Both the position numbers and the translations under genes were made by a program. Of a stretch of DNA of 64,000 nucleotides, positions 1 through 9,214 are shown one piece after another. This DNA is from Caldanaerobius polysaccharolyticus DSM 13641 (GTDB taxonomy: Bacteria; Bacillota; Thermoanaerobacteria; Thermoanaerobacterales; Caldanaerobiaceae), in contig NZ_KE386494.1 in NCBI RefSeq assembly GCF_000427425.1, positions 314,476-378,475 of the forward strand, given 5' to 3'. Position 1 is the stretch's first letter; every line of letters begins with the position of its first letter. The notes beneath the pieces are model-generated. The model was not told where the DNA came from. It did not search any database and worked only from the letters and a program-made list of their open reading frames with translations.

Positions 1-90
1 AGGAAGTATATCTACGTATTTAGGAACCGTCTTAGGGTCCGAGGGATCTATACGAGAGACAGATAAGTTATCAACTGCTTTTGCCGATAT
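1..90 (-). CDS. Possible 5' end of a further gene, cut by window edge
   Basis: This is an open frame of 30 codons running off the left edge. It begins two bases after the stop of the permease, whose last codons supply a ribosome-site-like AAAGGA. There is no ATG: the only start at the right distance is ATA, one base from ATG. Downstream residues such as SRIDPSDPKTVPKYVDILP look protein-like. I do not recognise the family. It may be the next gene of the ABC operon with a mutated or misread start, or chance. Confidence 0.25.
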   Translation of the reverse strand, partial: MSAKAVDNLSVSRIDPSDPKTVPKYVDILP

Positions 91-91
91 A

Positions 92-961
92 TTATCCTTT
101 CACCGATCCTACCGTTAATCCTCCAACGATGTGCTTTGATAAGGCAAAAAATGCGATCATAATAGGTAAGATAGAAACAGCAATGCCCAAATACATAGCG
201 CCATAATCCCTCTCGTAAAAACCTCTCATCATGGATACCAATACAGGTAACGGGAATTTATCCTGTGTAAATATAAGTACCAATGGTGTGAGATAATTGT
301 TCCATGATCCCACAAAAGTGAATATTGAAATGGTAGCTATAGCTGGCAAAATAAGTGGTAGGATTATTTTGTTAAAAATCATAAATTCTCCACATCCGTC
401 AATCCTGGCAGATTCCATCAGGGAATCCTGGATGGAAGAATCTATTTACTGTCTGATCCAGAATACAGAGCTAGCGCTGGCAATAGAAGGGAGAATCAAA
501 GGCCAATAAGTATCCAGCAATCCCAGTGTTTTTACCAGCTGAAAGTAACCTATAAGGCCTAGTTGACCGGGTACCATCATGGTGGCCAGCACAAACCAAA
601 ACAGCGCGTTATTGCCTTTAAACCTGTACTTTGAAAAACCATATGCAGTTAATGCGCTAAAATAGCCACTTAAAGCCGTACAAGATACCGCTATAATTAT
701 GCTATTTAAAAAACCTCTCCAGATGTTGATGCGCTGGATCATGCGAACGTAATTGTCTACTAAATAACTACCAGGTGCCAGCAACAGCTTAGTAGCTATT
801 TCATCATTGCTGTGAGTGGCGTTTATTATCATCATATAAAAAGGCAAAAACGAAATCACAGCAACCCCAATCAAAAATACATATATTACCACTACATAGA
901 TATCGCTCTTACTTTCTTTTTGTTGAATGTTTGTCTTTTTCTCTAAAACTATATTCTGCAC
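92..961 (-). pseudogene. Sugar ABC permease (MalG type) with in-frame stop
   Basis: This is the second inner-membrane permease of a CUT1 sugar importer. It starts at a GTG behind AGAGGTGAGG. The first part (171 codons) holds the cytoplasmic N-terminus and first membrane segments and ends at FWIRQ. A TAA at 446-448 stops the frame, which then continues without any shift through IDSSIQDSL into the EAA loop (ESARIDGCGEF...ILPLILP) and the last membrane segments to position 92. The family usually has an aromatic residue after RQ, so one TAT/TAC to TAA change explains the break. It is a pseudogene, a read-through case or a base-call error. Confidence 0.85.
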
Positions 962-979
962 AGCGCCTCACCTCTCTAA

Positions 980-1873
980 TCAGTCGTATAGGGATCTTCT
1001 GGTTATAATCTTAAACACTATTATAGAGAAGACCAAAATCATCAAGAACAAGGCATAAGCCACAGCAGCTCCATATCCATAGTTGTAATTCTTAAAAGCC
1101 GTATTGTACAGGTACATAACCATCGTCAGAATAGACTTTTCAGGAGACCCCATGCCATCTGTCAAAGTCATAGGGACATCAAATATCTGCATCCCTCCAA
1201 TCAACGACGTGATCGCCTGATACAGTACTACGGGCCTTAATAAAGGCAGTGTTATTGTCCAAAAAGTCCTCCACCTATTTGCGCCATCCACATACGCGGC
1301 CTCATACAGCTCTACAGGAATCGCTTTTATACCCGCTATAAAAAATATCATCGTGGGACCAAACCACTGCCAGAATTGAATGAGAGAAACCGTGGCACGG
1401 GCATAAACCGGTTCATTTAACCAGTTTATAGGGTCTTTAAGCAGTCCCATAGATATCAACAGTTTATTAACCGTACCTGTCTGCCAATCCAGCAAAATAT
1501 TAAACAAAACACCTATAGATGCTGCTGTGACAAGGTTGGGAACATAAAATATGGCTCTAAAAATACTGGTTCCTTTAATGGAGTACTGAGTAAGTAAAAC
1601 AGCGAGAAAAATAGCCAATAACATTTGCGGTATAACATTAAATATCCATATAATCCAGGTATTACCGATGGATTTTAAGAACACATCGTCGTTCAAAAGA
1701 TTAACATAATTCCCAAGCCCTATGAATTTAATTGCGCTAACCCCATCCCATTTTGTAAAGCTCAGATAAAGAGAATACAACACAGGGTACAGACCAAATG
1801 TAAAATAGGCAATAAAATAAGGAGCTATAAACAAGTAACCATAGTTATCTTTTTTTAAAACACTTTTAAACAC
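980..1873 (-). CDS. Sugar ABC transporter permease (MalF/UgpA type)
   Basis: First inner-membrane permease of the left-edge CUT1 importer, about 297 aa, with six predicted membrane segments. Near the C-terminal third it has the EAA loop EAAYVDGANRWRTF...LPLLRP, which docks to the ATPase. I chose the GTG at 1873 because AGGGGTGA lies eight bases upstream. The longer frame to 1921 would run through the stable hairpin at 1911-1963. It lies between the binding protein (1970-3307) and the broken second permease. Its promoter class suggests a xylan-derived substrate (inference). Confidence 0.85.
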   Translation of the reverse strand: MFKSVLKKDNYGYLFIAPYFIAYFTFGLYPVLYSLYLSFTKWDGVSAIKFIGLGNYVNLLNDDVFLKSIGNTWIIWIFNVIPQMLLAIFLAVLLTQYSIKGTSIFRAIFYVPNLVTAASIGVLFNILLDWQTGTVNKLLISMGLLKDPINWLNEPVYARATVSLIQFWQWFGPTMIFFIAGIKAIPVELYEAAYVDGANRWRTFWTITLPLLRPVVLYQAITSLIGGMQIFDVPMTLTDGMGSPEKSILTMVMYLYNTAFKNYNYGYGAAVAYALFLMILVFSIIVFKIITRRSLYD

Positions 1874-1910
1874 TATAATATCACCCCTTAAATGCCATTT
1901 ACTTACAATT

Positions 1911-1963
1911 AACCTGTACAACCCTGTCGGATAGCAGACAGATATCTATGGGTTGTACAGGTT
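1911..1963 (-). promoter_or_regulatory. Intercistronic hairpin after binding-protein gene
   Basis: A perfect 14-bp inverted repeat (AACCTGTACAACCC and its complement) surrounds a loop of about 25 nt, just after the binding-protein stop. It is not followed by a T-run in the direction of transcription. It more likely protects the upstream mRNA or partly attenuates, giving more binding protein than permease. The other two importers here have equivalents. Confidence 0.75.
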
Positions 1964-1969
1964 AGCTTA

Positions 1970-3307
1970 TTAATTCGTTTTCACATCAGGATACGCATTT
2001 TTGACGTCTTTTTTAAACTGATTTAAAGCATCTTGTTTGTTTTTCTTGCCATCTACGTACAATCCCACACTGTTGGTAAAAAGGGAATTGATATTAGAAT
2101 CGTATTCCGTCACGATAGACGGATCAATATTTTGAACACCGTCATTTAAAATCTTGTAATAATTTTGCCCTCCAAGGAACGGTTCTCCAAAGGAATCGGA
2201 ATTGACAAACTCTTTTATTATGGGTACATAACTTACAAAATCGCCCTTTTCTTCTATATATTGCCTTAAATAATCTTTATTGGATGTGACAAATTTTACA
2301 AATTGCCACGCCAGATCTTTGTTCTGGCTCTTTGAATATATTCCTAGCCATGTCCCGCCATTCCAGAATTTTGCCGGCCCATTTGCTAGCGCCCAATCGC
2401 CACTGGTTTTTGGAGCGTTAACTTTTATGACATACTGCAATCCCCAGCTGGCCAAAAAATAACCGAAAACAGTCCCTTGTGCCATAGAAGCTGACCAAGC
2501 AGGTGTCCATGGATTTATCTTTGCTTCTATATTATTATCCCTGGCTTGTTTGGCCAAATCAAAAACCTTCATCATTTCAGGGTCCACAATCAGGGTATTG
2601 TCTTTCACCCACGGATCTTTCCTGATCCCCAACTGTATAGTCTGCAAGTCTTGCCAGCTTGCCAGTAAATGCACTTTGCCGTTGCTTTGCTGGTATACCT
2701 TTTTACCCATGTCAAACAATCCATCCATAGTACTTGCCATCTGAGAAATCTGCGCAGGGTCATCTGTGCCAAAATACTTTTTTGCTAGACTTCTTCTATA
2801 CCAGAACCCACCAGGCGTCGCTTGCCAGGAAAGGGCCCGTATATTGCCCTTGTTGTCGCTACCTAATTTAACCACATATGGCACCATATTAGCCGCTATC
2901 TCGTCTGCATTATAAGGCGGTGCAGATAAATTTTCCCAGTAATCGGTTTTAGACCATATCCTTACAAACTGTTGCTCACCGCTAAACATATCAGGTACGC
3001 CTACCCCTGCCTGCAAAACCGATCTCATTTTTGTTATGTAATCGTTAAACGGCATTTGCGTAAATTGTACCTTGATATTGGGGTAAACTTTATTAAATTG
3101 CTGTATCATATATTTGGGTTCATCAGTAAACGACCACAAAGTAATTGTCCCTTTGTAATCCTCAGGCTTTCTCTCTGCCACGTTAGATGTACTTGTCTTG
3201 CCCTGCGAGCTAGTCGAACTTGAACTGCTTTTTGAACATCCGGAAAACCATGGAACAATCATAAATAATGTCAATAAAAGCGCTACAATCTTCTTCCTGG
3301 ATAACAT
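1970..3307 (-). CDS. Sugar ABC transporter substrate-binding lipoprotein
   Basis: This is an extracellular family 1 solute-binding protein of 445 aa. The signal peptide (residues 1-23) ends in a lipobox WFSGC, giving lipidated Cys24, followed by a Ser/Thr-rich linker. The mature part begins with the typical GTITLWSFTDEPKYMIQQFN. The ATG follows GGGGGAAGG. It is the first gene of an importer whose promoter at 3.44 kb shares its operator type with the alpha-glucuronidase operon at 37.4 kb. I infer uptake of xylo-oligosaccharides or aldouronic acids; the protein alone does not show this. Confidence 0.88.
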   Translation of the reverse strand: MLSRKKIVALLLTLFMIVPWFSGCSKSSSSSTSSQGKTSTSNVAERKPEDYKGTITLWSFTDEPKYMIQQFNKVYPNIKVQFTQMPFNDYITKMRSVLQAGVGVPDMFSGEQQFVRIWSKTDYWENLSAPPYNADEIAANMVPYVVKLGSDNKGNIRALSWQATPGGFWYRRSLAKKYFGTDDPAQISQMASTMDGLFDMGKKVYQQSNGKVHLLASWQDLQTIQLGIRKDPWVKDNTLIVDPEMMKVFDLAKQARDNNIEAKINPWTPAWSASMAQGTVFGYFLASWGLQYVIKVNAPKTSGDWALANGPAKFWNGGTWLGIYSKSQNKDLAWQFVKFVTSNKDYLRQYIEEKGDFVSYVPIIKEFVNSDSFGEPFLGGQNYYKILNDGVQNIDPSIVTEYDSNINSLFTNSVGLYVDGKKNKQDALNQFKKDVKNAYPDVKTN

Positions 3308-3414
3308 TTTCCTTCCCCCTCAAAATAAACTTTTAATCCTTTACATCTTTCAATTTTTTACCTCATAGAATTTGCCCCCTTCTCTCTTCTACTTAATTCT
3401 CATCTTTTTAAAAA

Positions 3415-3548
3415 AACTTTATTAAGTTTCTAACCTTATCTTACTCCGCCGTAAAAACATTTTCAAAGTCCAAATTGGCTCAAATTTCCTTGAATTCGCG
3501 GAATATTCGCCGTTTTTTTTTTTTTAAGAATTTTTCTCACGATTTCTT
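3415..3548 (-). promoter_or_regulatory. Conserved-family promoter, copy 1 (operator type II)
   Basis: Reading leftwards, the core is TTGAAA (3461-3466), exactly 17 nt, then TAAGAT (3438-3443). Nine bases after the -10 is AACTTAATAAA, part of a dyad AAACTTAATAAAGTTT (3415-3430), followed by a T-run and AAAAAG. Upstream to about 3548 it shares blocks with three other promoters in this window: CGTGAGAAAAATTCTTAAA, GGCGAATATT and an AAATTT-rich stretch. It drives the binding-protein gene at 3307 with a leader of about 120 nt. Confidence 0.75.
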
Positions 3549-3579
3549 CATCTTTCTTCATTTATTGCCTTCATGTACC

Positions 3580-3611
3580 AAAAAAATAACCCACCGTTTC
3601 AGTGGGTTATT
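3580..3611 (-). terminator. Rho-independent terminator of the fucose operon
   Basis: On the minus strand a 10-bp stem (AATAACCCAC/GTGGGTTATT) with a 7-nt loop is followed by a T-run. The TGA of the preceding gene (3599-3601) lies in the loop, so transcription ends right at the last codon. It separates the fucose operon from the next importer's promoter. Confidence 0.88.
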
Positions 3612-4558
3612 ATTGCGACCATTTGATGGCCATTTACTTTTGGCACAACAAACTCCACTCTATCACCGTTCATATTGAAATCCAATGGTTTTCCCTCGGG
3701 TACGCACATCACTTCTTTTACCTTGCAAGGTGACTTTACCGAGACTTTTATGTTATACAGCGGTATGATGTCTTCTATCGTATCAATCTCCTGGCTCCTC
3801 CGCTCAGGTATATAATGGAGTAAATGCAACACCCAGCGATTTTGCTGTTCCTGCTCGTTTAAAGTTACCAGCATGGTACTAGGCCCATTATGCTTTATGA
3901 GCGGATCCGGCAATAGGATATTTAAAGCGTTTACAAAAAGCTGTTTGCACCAACGGGGAGCGTTTTGATTGTACTGGGTAAAAATCGGGTGCATGAAATA
4001 AATCACAGAACCGTTTTTCAATACGCCAGGATACCCTATTTTACCCGATGAAGGAGTATGCCTATGAGAACAGAAATGTTCCCACGTCCTGTTAAAATAC
4101 GGTACAACAGCATATGCCAGCACCTCTGCGCCCTGCTCGGCCTCTACCTCCAATCCTCTCATATACATCACGTGTTCCGTTTCTGGCAATCCCTTGCCTA
4201 TCTCACCTTGTGGAAGTATAAAATCGGGGCTATAAGGCGCCTCGCCTTTTAATCTAATGCCGAAAGATTTTACTGAAAATGCGCTTTTATCTTCATTTAA
4301 TCCTGACTCAAACGACGCTATAATTGCTCCCCCATCAGCTACATATTTATCCAGTTTTTCAGCGAATTCTTCGGACACAGGTATATTATCCGGCAATACA
4401 AGAACCCTGTACCTTGAAAAATCGCTTTGCGAATCGATTATATCAAACTGATAGCCCGCCTCCTCTAGCATGCGATTTGCTCCCATAATGGCAGGAGGCA
4501 ACCCACCTATCTCAGCACCGTAGAACTCTTCAGGGGTAAAAACGCCTATTTCGGTCAC
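3599..4558 (-). CDS. GH151-like fucosidase, C-terminal part (other frame)
   Basis: This frame (319 aa from the overlapping GTG) carries a glutamine-amidotransferase-like trimerisation domain (about residues 1-210, TEIGVFTPEEFYGAEIGG at the start) and a C-terminal beta domain, as found after the barrel in GH151/GH42-like enzymes. It is not a plausible free-standing protein. Read upstream in the same frame it gives KKEPWCTGAKPVTE, which continues the family sequence from the barrel gene. The two halves are therefore one gene divided by a one-base shift in A7 at 4586-4592. Either -1 frameshifting or GTGA-coupled reinitiation could express it; sequencing error is also possible. Confidence 0.75.
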   Translation of the reverse strand: MTEIGVFTPEEFYGAEIGGLPPAIMGANRMLEEAGYQFDIIDSQSDFSRYRVLVLPDNIPVSEEFAEKLDKYVADGGAIIASFESGLNEDKSAFSVKSFGIRLKGEAPYSPDFILPQGEIGKGLPETEHVMYMRGLEVEAEQGAEVLAYAVVPYFNRTWEHFCSHRHTPSSGKIGYPGVLKNGSVIYFMHPIFTQYNQNAPRWCKQLFVNALNILLPDPLIKHNGPSTMLVTLNEQEQQNRWVLHLLHYIPERRSQEIDTIEDIIPLYNIKVSVKSPCKVKEVMCVPEGKPLDFNMNGDRVEFVVPKVNGHQMVAIITH

Positions 4559-4591
4559 AGGTTTAGCTCCTGTACACCACGGCTCTTTTTT
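4553..4591 (-). promoter_or_regulatory. Candidate -1 ribosomal frameshift site
   Basis: The barrel frame reads GTG GAA AAA AAG, containing the slippery heptamer A_AAA_AAG (4585-4591). After a 6-nt spacer comes a possible imperfect stem (4553-4578) pairing ACAGG with CCTGT and GGT with ACC around a 7-nt loop. A -1 slip joins the barrel frame precisely to the trimerisation-domain frame. The geometry matches known bacterial sites such as dnaX, but a lost A in a homopolymer would look identical. Confidence 0.4.
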
Positions 4592-5592
4592 TCCACCTGA
4601 GAGTACACGGAGCCGATAAGCTCGTAGACTGCATCGGATAATTTACCGTTGGGTTCCAGCTGGTCGCCGATCATGCACTTAGCATTTAATGCTAACATGC
4701 GAAAACACTCGTATTCCAATGCCGCCTTGTTTTTAAAGGAATGAAAATCACCCCATGAGGTATGGAACTTGCCTGTTTGCCCAAGGCAGTCAAGCCCCAA
4801 ATTCCTAGCGTATCGCATTGTCACAGGAAAATGAAGATATCCCCATCCGCCGCTGGGCAGCGTTTCTAACTCAAAATGGGTATAAGCGTCTACGACAGGT
4901 CTATGGGCAGGACCCACATGGCCCTTGTTGTAAAATATAGTGCAATCTTTGTTGTACTGTCTGACAAAATTTGTCATATCTCGCTTAAACTCGTTTATAA
5001 GCATCTGGCCAAATTCTTTTCTGTCTTCAAGGGAAGCAGGATTTAAACCTTGCTTTATCATGTCCTCCCTGCAATACCTGCAGGCACAAGGAGTAGGCTG
5101 AACAATATCGAAAAACAGCCCGTCCACAGGAAATGTCTCTAATATCTCCAATGTCAAAGCCTTGAGAAAATCCCTGTAAGGGGAATTAACGCAAAGCTTG
5201 CGATAAAACCCAGCTTCAAATGTGGAATTCCCAAAAGGCCGTCCGCTCTCATCTACGGCCAACCATTCTGGATGCTCGTCTGCCGTATACTTATCCCATT
5301 GTACTGTTATATATATAGGGACCCGTATTCCATGTTTGTGACACGCTTCTATCTGATCTCTTAAAAGATTCTTGTTCACAAGATGAGGATGTATTCTTTC
5401 CGGAAATTTTTTAGAATCATAATACAGGTACCCATGATGGCACCTAGCGAAACATGTGATAGAATTTACTCTGGCCTTTTCCAATGTAGTAGCAAATTCC
5501 TCAGCGTCAAATTTTACTCCAACCCCTTCTATATCAGGGCTGGTGTGAAAATCAAGGTGAACTTCTCTAAAAGGCAATTCAAATCCCCTCAT
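4555..5592 (-). CDS. GH151-like alpha-L-fucosidase, catalytic barrel part
   Basis: This 345-aa frame matches the hypothetical glycosyl hydrolase 6 type TIM barrel (PF14871-like), the catalytic module of GH151 alpha-L-fucosidases. Typical segments are ITCFARCHHGYLYYDSK, a strand with IPIYITVQWD-like sequence, and VDGLFFDIVQPTPCACRYC. There is no signal peptide, so it should act in the cytosol on imported fucosides. It ends at ELNL-TGA, overlapping the GTG of the next frame. A shift back by one base in A7 would extend it into the expected trimerisation domain, making a protein of about 660 aa. It is last in the fucose operon. GH151 is my family assignment; substrate is inferred from context. 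Confidence 0.72.
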   Translation of the reverse strand: MRGFELPFREVHLDFHTSPDIEGVGVKFDAEEFATTLEKARVNSITCFARCHHGYLYYDSKKFPERIHPHLVNKNLLRDQIEACHKHGIRVPIYITVQWDKYTADEHPEWLAVDESGRPFGNSTFEAGFYRKLCVNSPYRDFLKALTLEILETFPVDGLFFDIVQPTPCACRYCREDMIKQGLNPASLEDRKEFGQMLINEFKRDMTNFVRQYNKDCTIFYNKGHVGPAHRPVVDAYTHFELETLPSGGWGYLHFPVTMRYARNLGLDCLGQTGKFHTSWGDFHSFKNKAALEYECFRMLALNAKCMIGDQLEPNGKLSDAVYELIGSVYSQVEKKSRGVQELNL

Positions 5593-5610
5593 GGATAAAC
5601 CCCCTTATCA

Positions 5611-7911
5611 TTATACTCTTTCCACGGTATAACCCTTGCCTGCTTGGGTATCAAACTCTACCACGCATGATTCCGGCCTATGTGCTTCCATCACTTTTCC
5701 ATCTAATTTCACCACTATTTCACTGTTAGATCTTATCCTGCAACGTTCTCCTAAAAGAGAGCGTATAAACGCCTTTATCAACTTTCCTCCTTCCCAATAT
5801 ATGTCTACTTCAAATCCACCTCTGGCTCTCAAACCTCTTATGTAACCGCTATCCCATGCTTTTGGCAAAGCAGGCAAAAGATTTATCTCACCCGCGTGGC
5901 TTTGCAATAACATCTCCGCTATGCCAGCCGTTCCTCCAAAATTCCCATCGATCTGAAAGGGCGGATGGTTGTCAAATAGATTAGTCAGCGTGGACTTTCT
6001 CAACAGTGCGAGGACATTTTCATACGCCTGTTCAGCTTCTTCCAATCTCGCCCACATATTTATTATCCACGCCCTACTCCAGCCCGTATGCCCGCCACCG
6101 TGCTCCAACCTTCTCTCAAGGGTCTTTTTGGCTGCTTTTACAAGCTCAGGTGTGCCTCTAAGTGTTATCTGATTTCCCGGATGCAGTGCAAAAAGATGGG
6201 AAATGTGCCTGTGGCCTGGCTGATCCTCCTCGTAATCCTCAAGCCACTCCTGTATCTGCTCGTATCTCCCTATTTTGAGCTTCGGAATCCGCTTTAATAT
6301 CTCCTCTAATTGGTTTCTAAATTCTTCGTCTATCCCCAGTATCTCGCTGGCTTTAATGCAACGGGTAAACAGCGCATAGATTATCTCGTTGTCCATAGTT
6401 GGCCCCATACACAGTGCTGCTCTATGTCCGTCTAGAAGCCTGTATGTATTTTCAGGGGAAACAGAAGGACACGTGACGAGCTGCCCTTCAGGATTTTCAA
6501 TTAGAAAATCTACAAGAAAAACTGCCGCCTCTCTCATGATGCTATACGCCTTCTTCAGGTATTCAATGTCCCCGCCGAATTCATAATGCTCCCACAGGTG
6601 CAAGCATAACCATGCCGCCCCCATAGGCCAATAAGTCGCTGTAACAGTGCGATCCTGTGGCGCTGTATCTGCCCATATATCCGTGTTGTGATGCGCCACA
6701 AAACCGCGGCAACCATACATTGTTTTAGCTGTCCGTTGCCCGGGTTCTACCATCCTTTCTATATGATCTAAAAGAGGTATATAGCACTCCGCTAAGTTGC
6801 AAATCTCTGCAGGCCAGTAATTCATCTCGGTATTTATGTTTATTGTATACTTACTATCCCATGGCGGCAACATGCTCTCATTCCATATGCCCTGAAGGTT
6901 TGCTGGAAGTGAACCCGGCCTGCTGCACGATATTAATAAATAGCGACCAAATTGGAAATAAAGGCTTATAAGGCCATTATCCTCTAAACCGTTTTTAACC
7001 CTCTCCAGGCGCTGGTCGGTAGGCAGTAAGTCAAGTTTTTCATCATAACTTAAATGGAGGTCCACCCTCTTAAATAACCTCTGGTAATCTTTTATATGTT
7101 CTTCCCGTACAACCTCATAGGAATTTTTAGATGCATTCACTACCTGGTTTAAACAAGCATTTTTCGGATCTTTCTCTCGGAACGTGGTATTTGCCGCAAG
7201 GTATAGGGTAGTTGCGTCTGCCCTTTTTATCAGCAAATTGTCACCTATAACTTCTGTAGTGCCGCCCTCTACAACAGCGCGGACCGCAGCCCTAAATACA
7301 ATACCGTTTTCGCCACCGCACCTTCCTCCCATGATGAGCGTATCAGGCTTTAAAGGCTCAACTCTATCAAGGTTTCTGAATCTACCCCTATCTAACTGCA
7401 CCTTAAGCGATAGGCTGCCAGGACTCGTCGAAGTCAAATGAATTACAATAACATTATCAACGTAGCTGGCGAAAACTTCCCTAACGTATGTTGTATTGCC
7501 CACAACATATTGCACCCTTACGATACCCGTATCGAGATCTAATTCTCTTATGTAATCTTTAACATCTGCCTCATCGTGCTTAAAACTCAAATATAGATCT
7601 CCCAGCGGTTCATAATGGCTTTCTGCCTCGGGCAAGCCTGCCAGTGTGAGATTTGCAAGCTCCTGAGCCTCTATAACCTTGCCTTCAAGTATCAGCCGCC
7701 TGATCTCAGGCAAATATTCAAGAGCATCGGGATTATTTCTATCCCTTGGACCACCGTACCACACAGAATCTTCGTTTAGCTGAATTCGCTCTACATCAGT
7801 CCTGCCAAACACCATTCCACCCAATCTCCCATTGCCCACAGGTAATGCCTCAACCCACTCTTTTGCGGGCTGACGGTACCACAATTTCAAACCATTTTTT
7901 TCTTTTGACAT
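5611..7911 (-). CDS. GH95 alpha-L-fucosidase
   Basis: This protein of about 766 aa hydrolyses terminal, usually alpha-1,2-linked, L-fucose by inversion. It opens with the family's [20 protein letters not shown] and holds [15 protein letters not shown], whose two asparagines activate the catalytic water. It also has CPSVSPEN with the acid Glu, and [20 protein letters not shown] with the conserved Asp. I use the ATG at 7911 because AGGGGGG sits nine bases before it; a GTG seven codons earlier lies within that ribosome site. No signal peptide is seen. It sits between the broken dehydrogenase and the GH151-like gene in the fucose operon. Confidence 0.93.
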   Translation of the reverse strand: MSKEKNGLKLWYRQPAKEWVEALPVGNGRLGGMVFGRTDVERIQLNEDSVWYGGPRDRNNPDALEYLPEIRRLILEGKVIEAQELANLTLAGLPEAESHYEPLGDLYLSFKHDEADVKDYIRELDLDTGIVRVQYVVGNTTYVREVFASYVDNVIVIHLTSTSPGSLSLKVQLDRGRFRNLDRVEPLKPDTLIMGGRCGGENGIVFRAAVRAVVEGGTTEVIGDNLLIKRADATTLYLAANTTFREKDPKNACLNQVVNASKNSYEVVREEHIKDYQRLFKRVDLHLSYDEKLDLLPTDQRLERVKNGLEDNGLISLYFQFGRYLLISCSRPGSLPANLQGIWNESMLPPWDSKYTININTEMNYWPAEICNLAECYIPLLDHIERMVEPGQRTAKTMYGCRGFVAHHNTDIWADTAPQDRTVTATYWPMGAAWLCLHLWEHYEFGGDIEYLKKAYSIMREAAVFLVDFLIENPEGQLVTCPSVSPENTYRLLDGHRAALCMGPTMDNEIIYALFTRCIKASEILGIDEEFRNQLEEILKRIPKLKIGRYEQIQEWLEDYEEDQPGHRHISHLFALHPGNQITLRGTPELVKAAKKTLERRLEHGGGHTGWSRAWIINMWARLEEAEQAYENVLALLRKSTLTNLFDNHPPFQIDGNFGGTAGIAEMLLQSHAGEINLLPALPKAWDSGYIRGLRARGGFEVDIYWEGGKLIKAFIRSLLGERCRIRSNSEIVVKLDGKVMEAHRPESCVVEFDTQAGKGYTVERV

Positions 7912-7978
7912 CTTAATAATCCCCCCTTTCACCTTTATTTGTTTCGAGCCAATCTATCTATTCAAATTTGATAAGAAC

Positions 7979-8020
7979 ATCCAACTCCCCGTATCCATTA
8001 AAGAATACGTGGAGTTGGAT
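7979..8020 (-). promoter_or_regulatory. Intercistronic hairpin within the fucose operon
   Basis: ATCCAACTCC..GTAT pairs with ATAC..GGAGTTGGAT, a 16-bp stem with one mismatch and a 10-nt loop, between the dehydrogenase and GH95 genes. No T-run follows on the minus strand, so it looks like an mRNA processing or stability element rather than a full terminator. Confidence 0.65.
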
Positions 8021-8037
8021 AAACGAATTACAAACAG

Positions 8038-9201
8038 TTACATACACCTGCGTATAAGATATATAATATCTTCCCTGGTTGCCATTTTAGGATGACCTTT
8101 AAGGTCCAATTGAAAACTGGTGTACACCGTATCGGCAAAGCACTCAATCTGATCTTCTTTTAACCCGTATTCACCAAAGGTCACATCCGCCCCAATCTCT
8201 TTGAACAAACCCTCCAGTATCAGGGGCAACCTAGAGGCTTTCTTATTTACAGGTTCAGACTTTAAAGAAGGATCAAGCATCTCCGCTACCACGGCAAACT
8301 TTTCAGCGGCTACAGGCAACGTCCACTCCACCACCTCAGGCAAGCATGCCGCTATTGTGCCTCCATGGGGCGCATTGGTCAGCCCGCTTAACGGCTGCCC
8401 CAACGCGTGGGGTACCGTCGTCCCTGCATGGGCTATAGCCATACCACCAAAGTACACGCCAGCGCCATCTCCTTCTCGCCTTTATATTAGAACCGTTCTT
8501 CACCGCCTCTACTATATTCCCCGCAAAGCGCTTTATGGACTCTAATGCTACCATCTCTGAAAACGGATGGGCATTCACGTTTATATACGACTCAAAAGCG
8601 TGGGAAAAGGCATCTACACCGGTTAACGCCGTAAGGGCAGGAGGCATGGTCATCATCAACTCAGGATCTACAATGGATGCCACGGAAAAACCATAGGGCT
8701 TACTATAGTACATTTCTGGTGAATCGCTGGATTGTTTATTACAGCATAAGGCGTGGCTTCACTCCCCGTTCCTGCGGTGGTAGGCACAGATATCAAAGGC
8801 AATCCTTTTACCTTGGGCCGCACTACATTGGCGCCCAGCCTCTCTGTGTATTCCCAACAGCTCCCTTCATTGGTCGCCAGCAAAGCTATGGCTTTTCCCG
8901 TATCTATAGAGCTTCCCCCACCTATAGCTATTACCATGTCATAGTTCCCATTGCGCACCATCTCTGTTCCTTTATCTATAAGCTCTACCGTGGGGTTAGG
9001 AACCACTTCGTAAAAAGGAACGGCTTTCACTCCTACCTCAGTGAGTTTTCTTTCCACTCTCTCTTCTACAGCACTTCCCTTTAGAAACGGGTCAATCACC
9101 GCAAAAGCTGTTTTACCGTACTTCTTTGCGATTTCTCCTATGCGATCTGCCTCCCCTTCGCCAAAGAAAATCTCAACCGGAAAGTCCACTTTAAATCTCA
9201 T
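8038..9201 (-). pseudogene. Iron-containing alcohol dehydrogenase, FucO-like, frameshifted
   Basis: The sequence encodes a type III iron-dependent alcohol dehydrogenase: the GGGSSIDTGKAIA nucleotide-binding loop, VPTTAGTGSEAT, metal-ligand segments TGVDAFSHAFESY and TVPHALGQPLSGL, and APHG. It starts at ATG 9201 after AGGGAGA. The frame breaks three times. One base is missing near 8683-8692 (VFP to VASIVDPEL). Another is missing near 8471-8478 and a third near 8453-8464; only a middle frame reads EMALA there. All parts are otherwise intact, about 385 aa when joined. In a fucose operon the likely role is reduction of lactaldehyde to 1,2-propanediol, but butanol-type dehydrogenases look alike. 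Confidence 0.85.
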
Positions 9202-9214
9202 ATTCTCCCTCTCT

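Noticed and set aside
3510-3525. Long poly-T run (poly-A on minus) as phase-variable tract
   Set aside because: It lies in the upstream region of promoter copy 1, where copies 2 to 4 also have A-rich sequence; no coding frame or core spacer is affected.
4555-4558. GTGA overlap taken as proof of two separate genes
   Set aside because: The downstream frame continues family sequence upstream of the GTG, so the overlap alone does not show independent genes, though reinitiation is possible.
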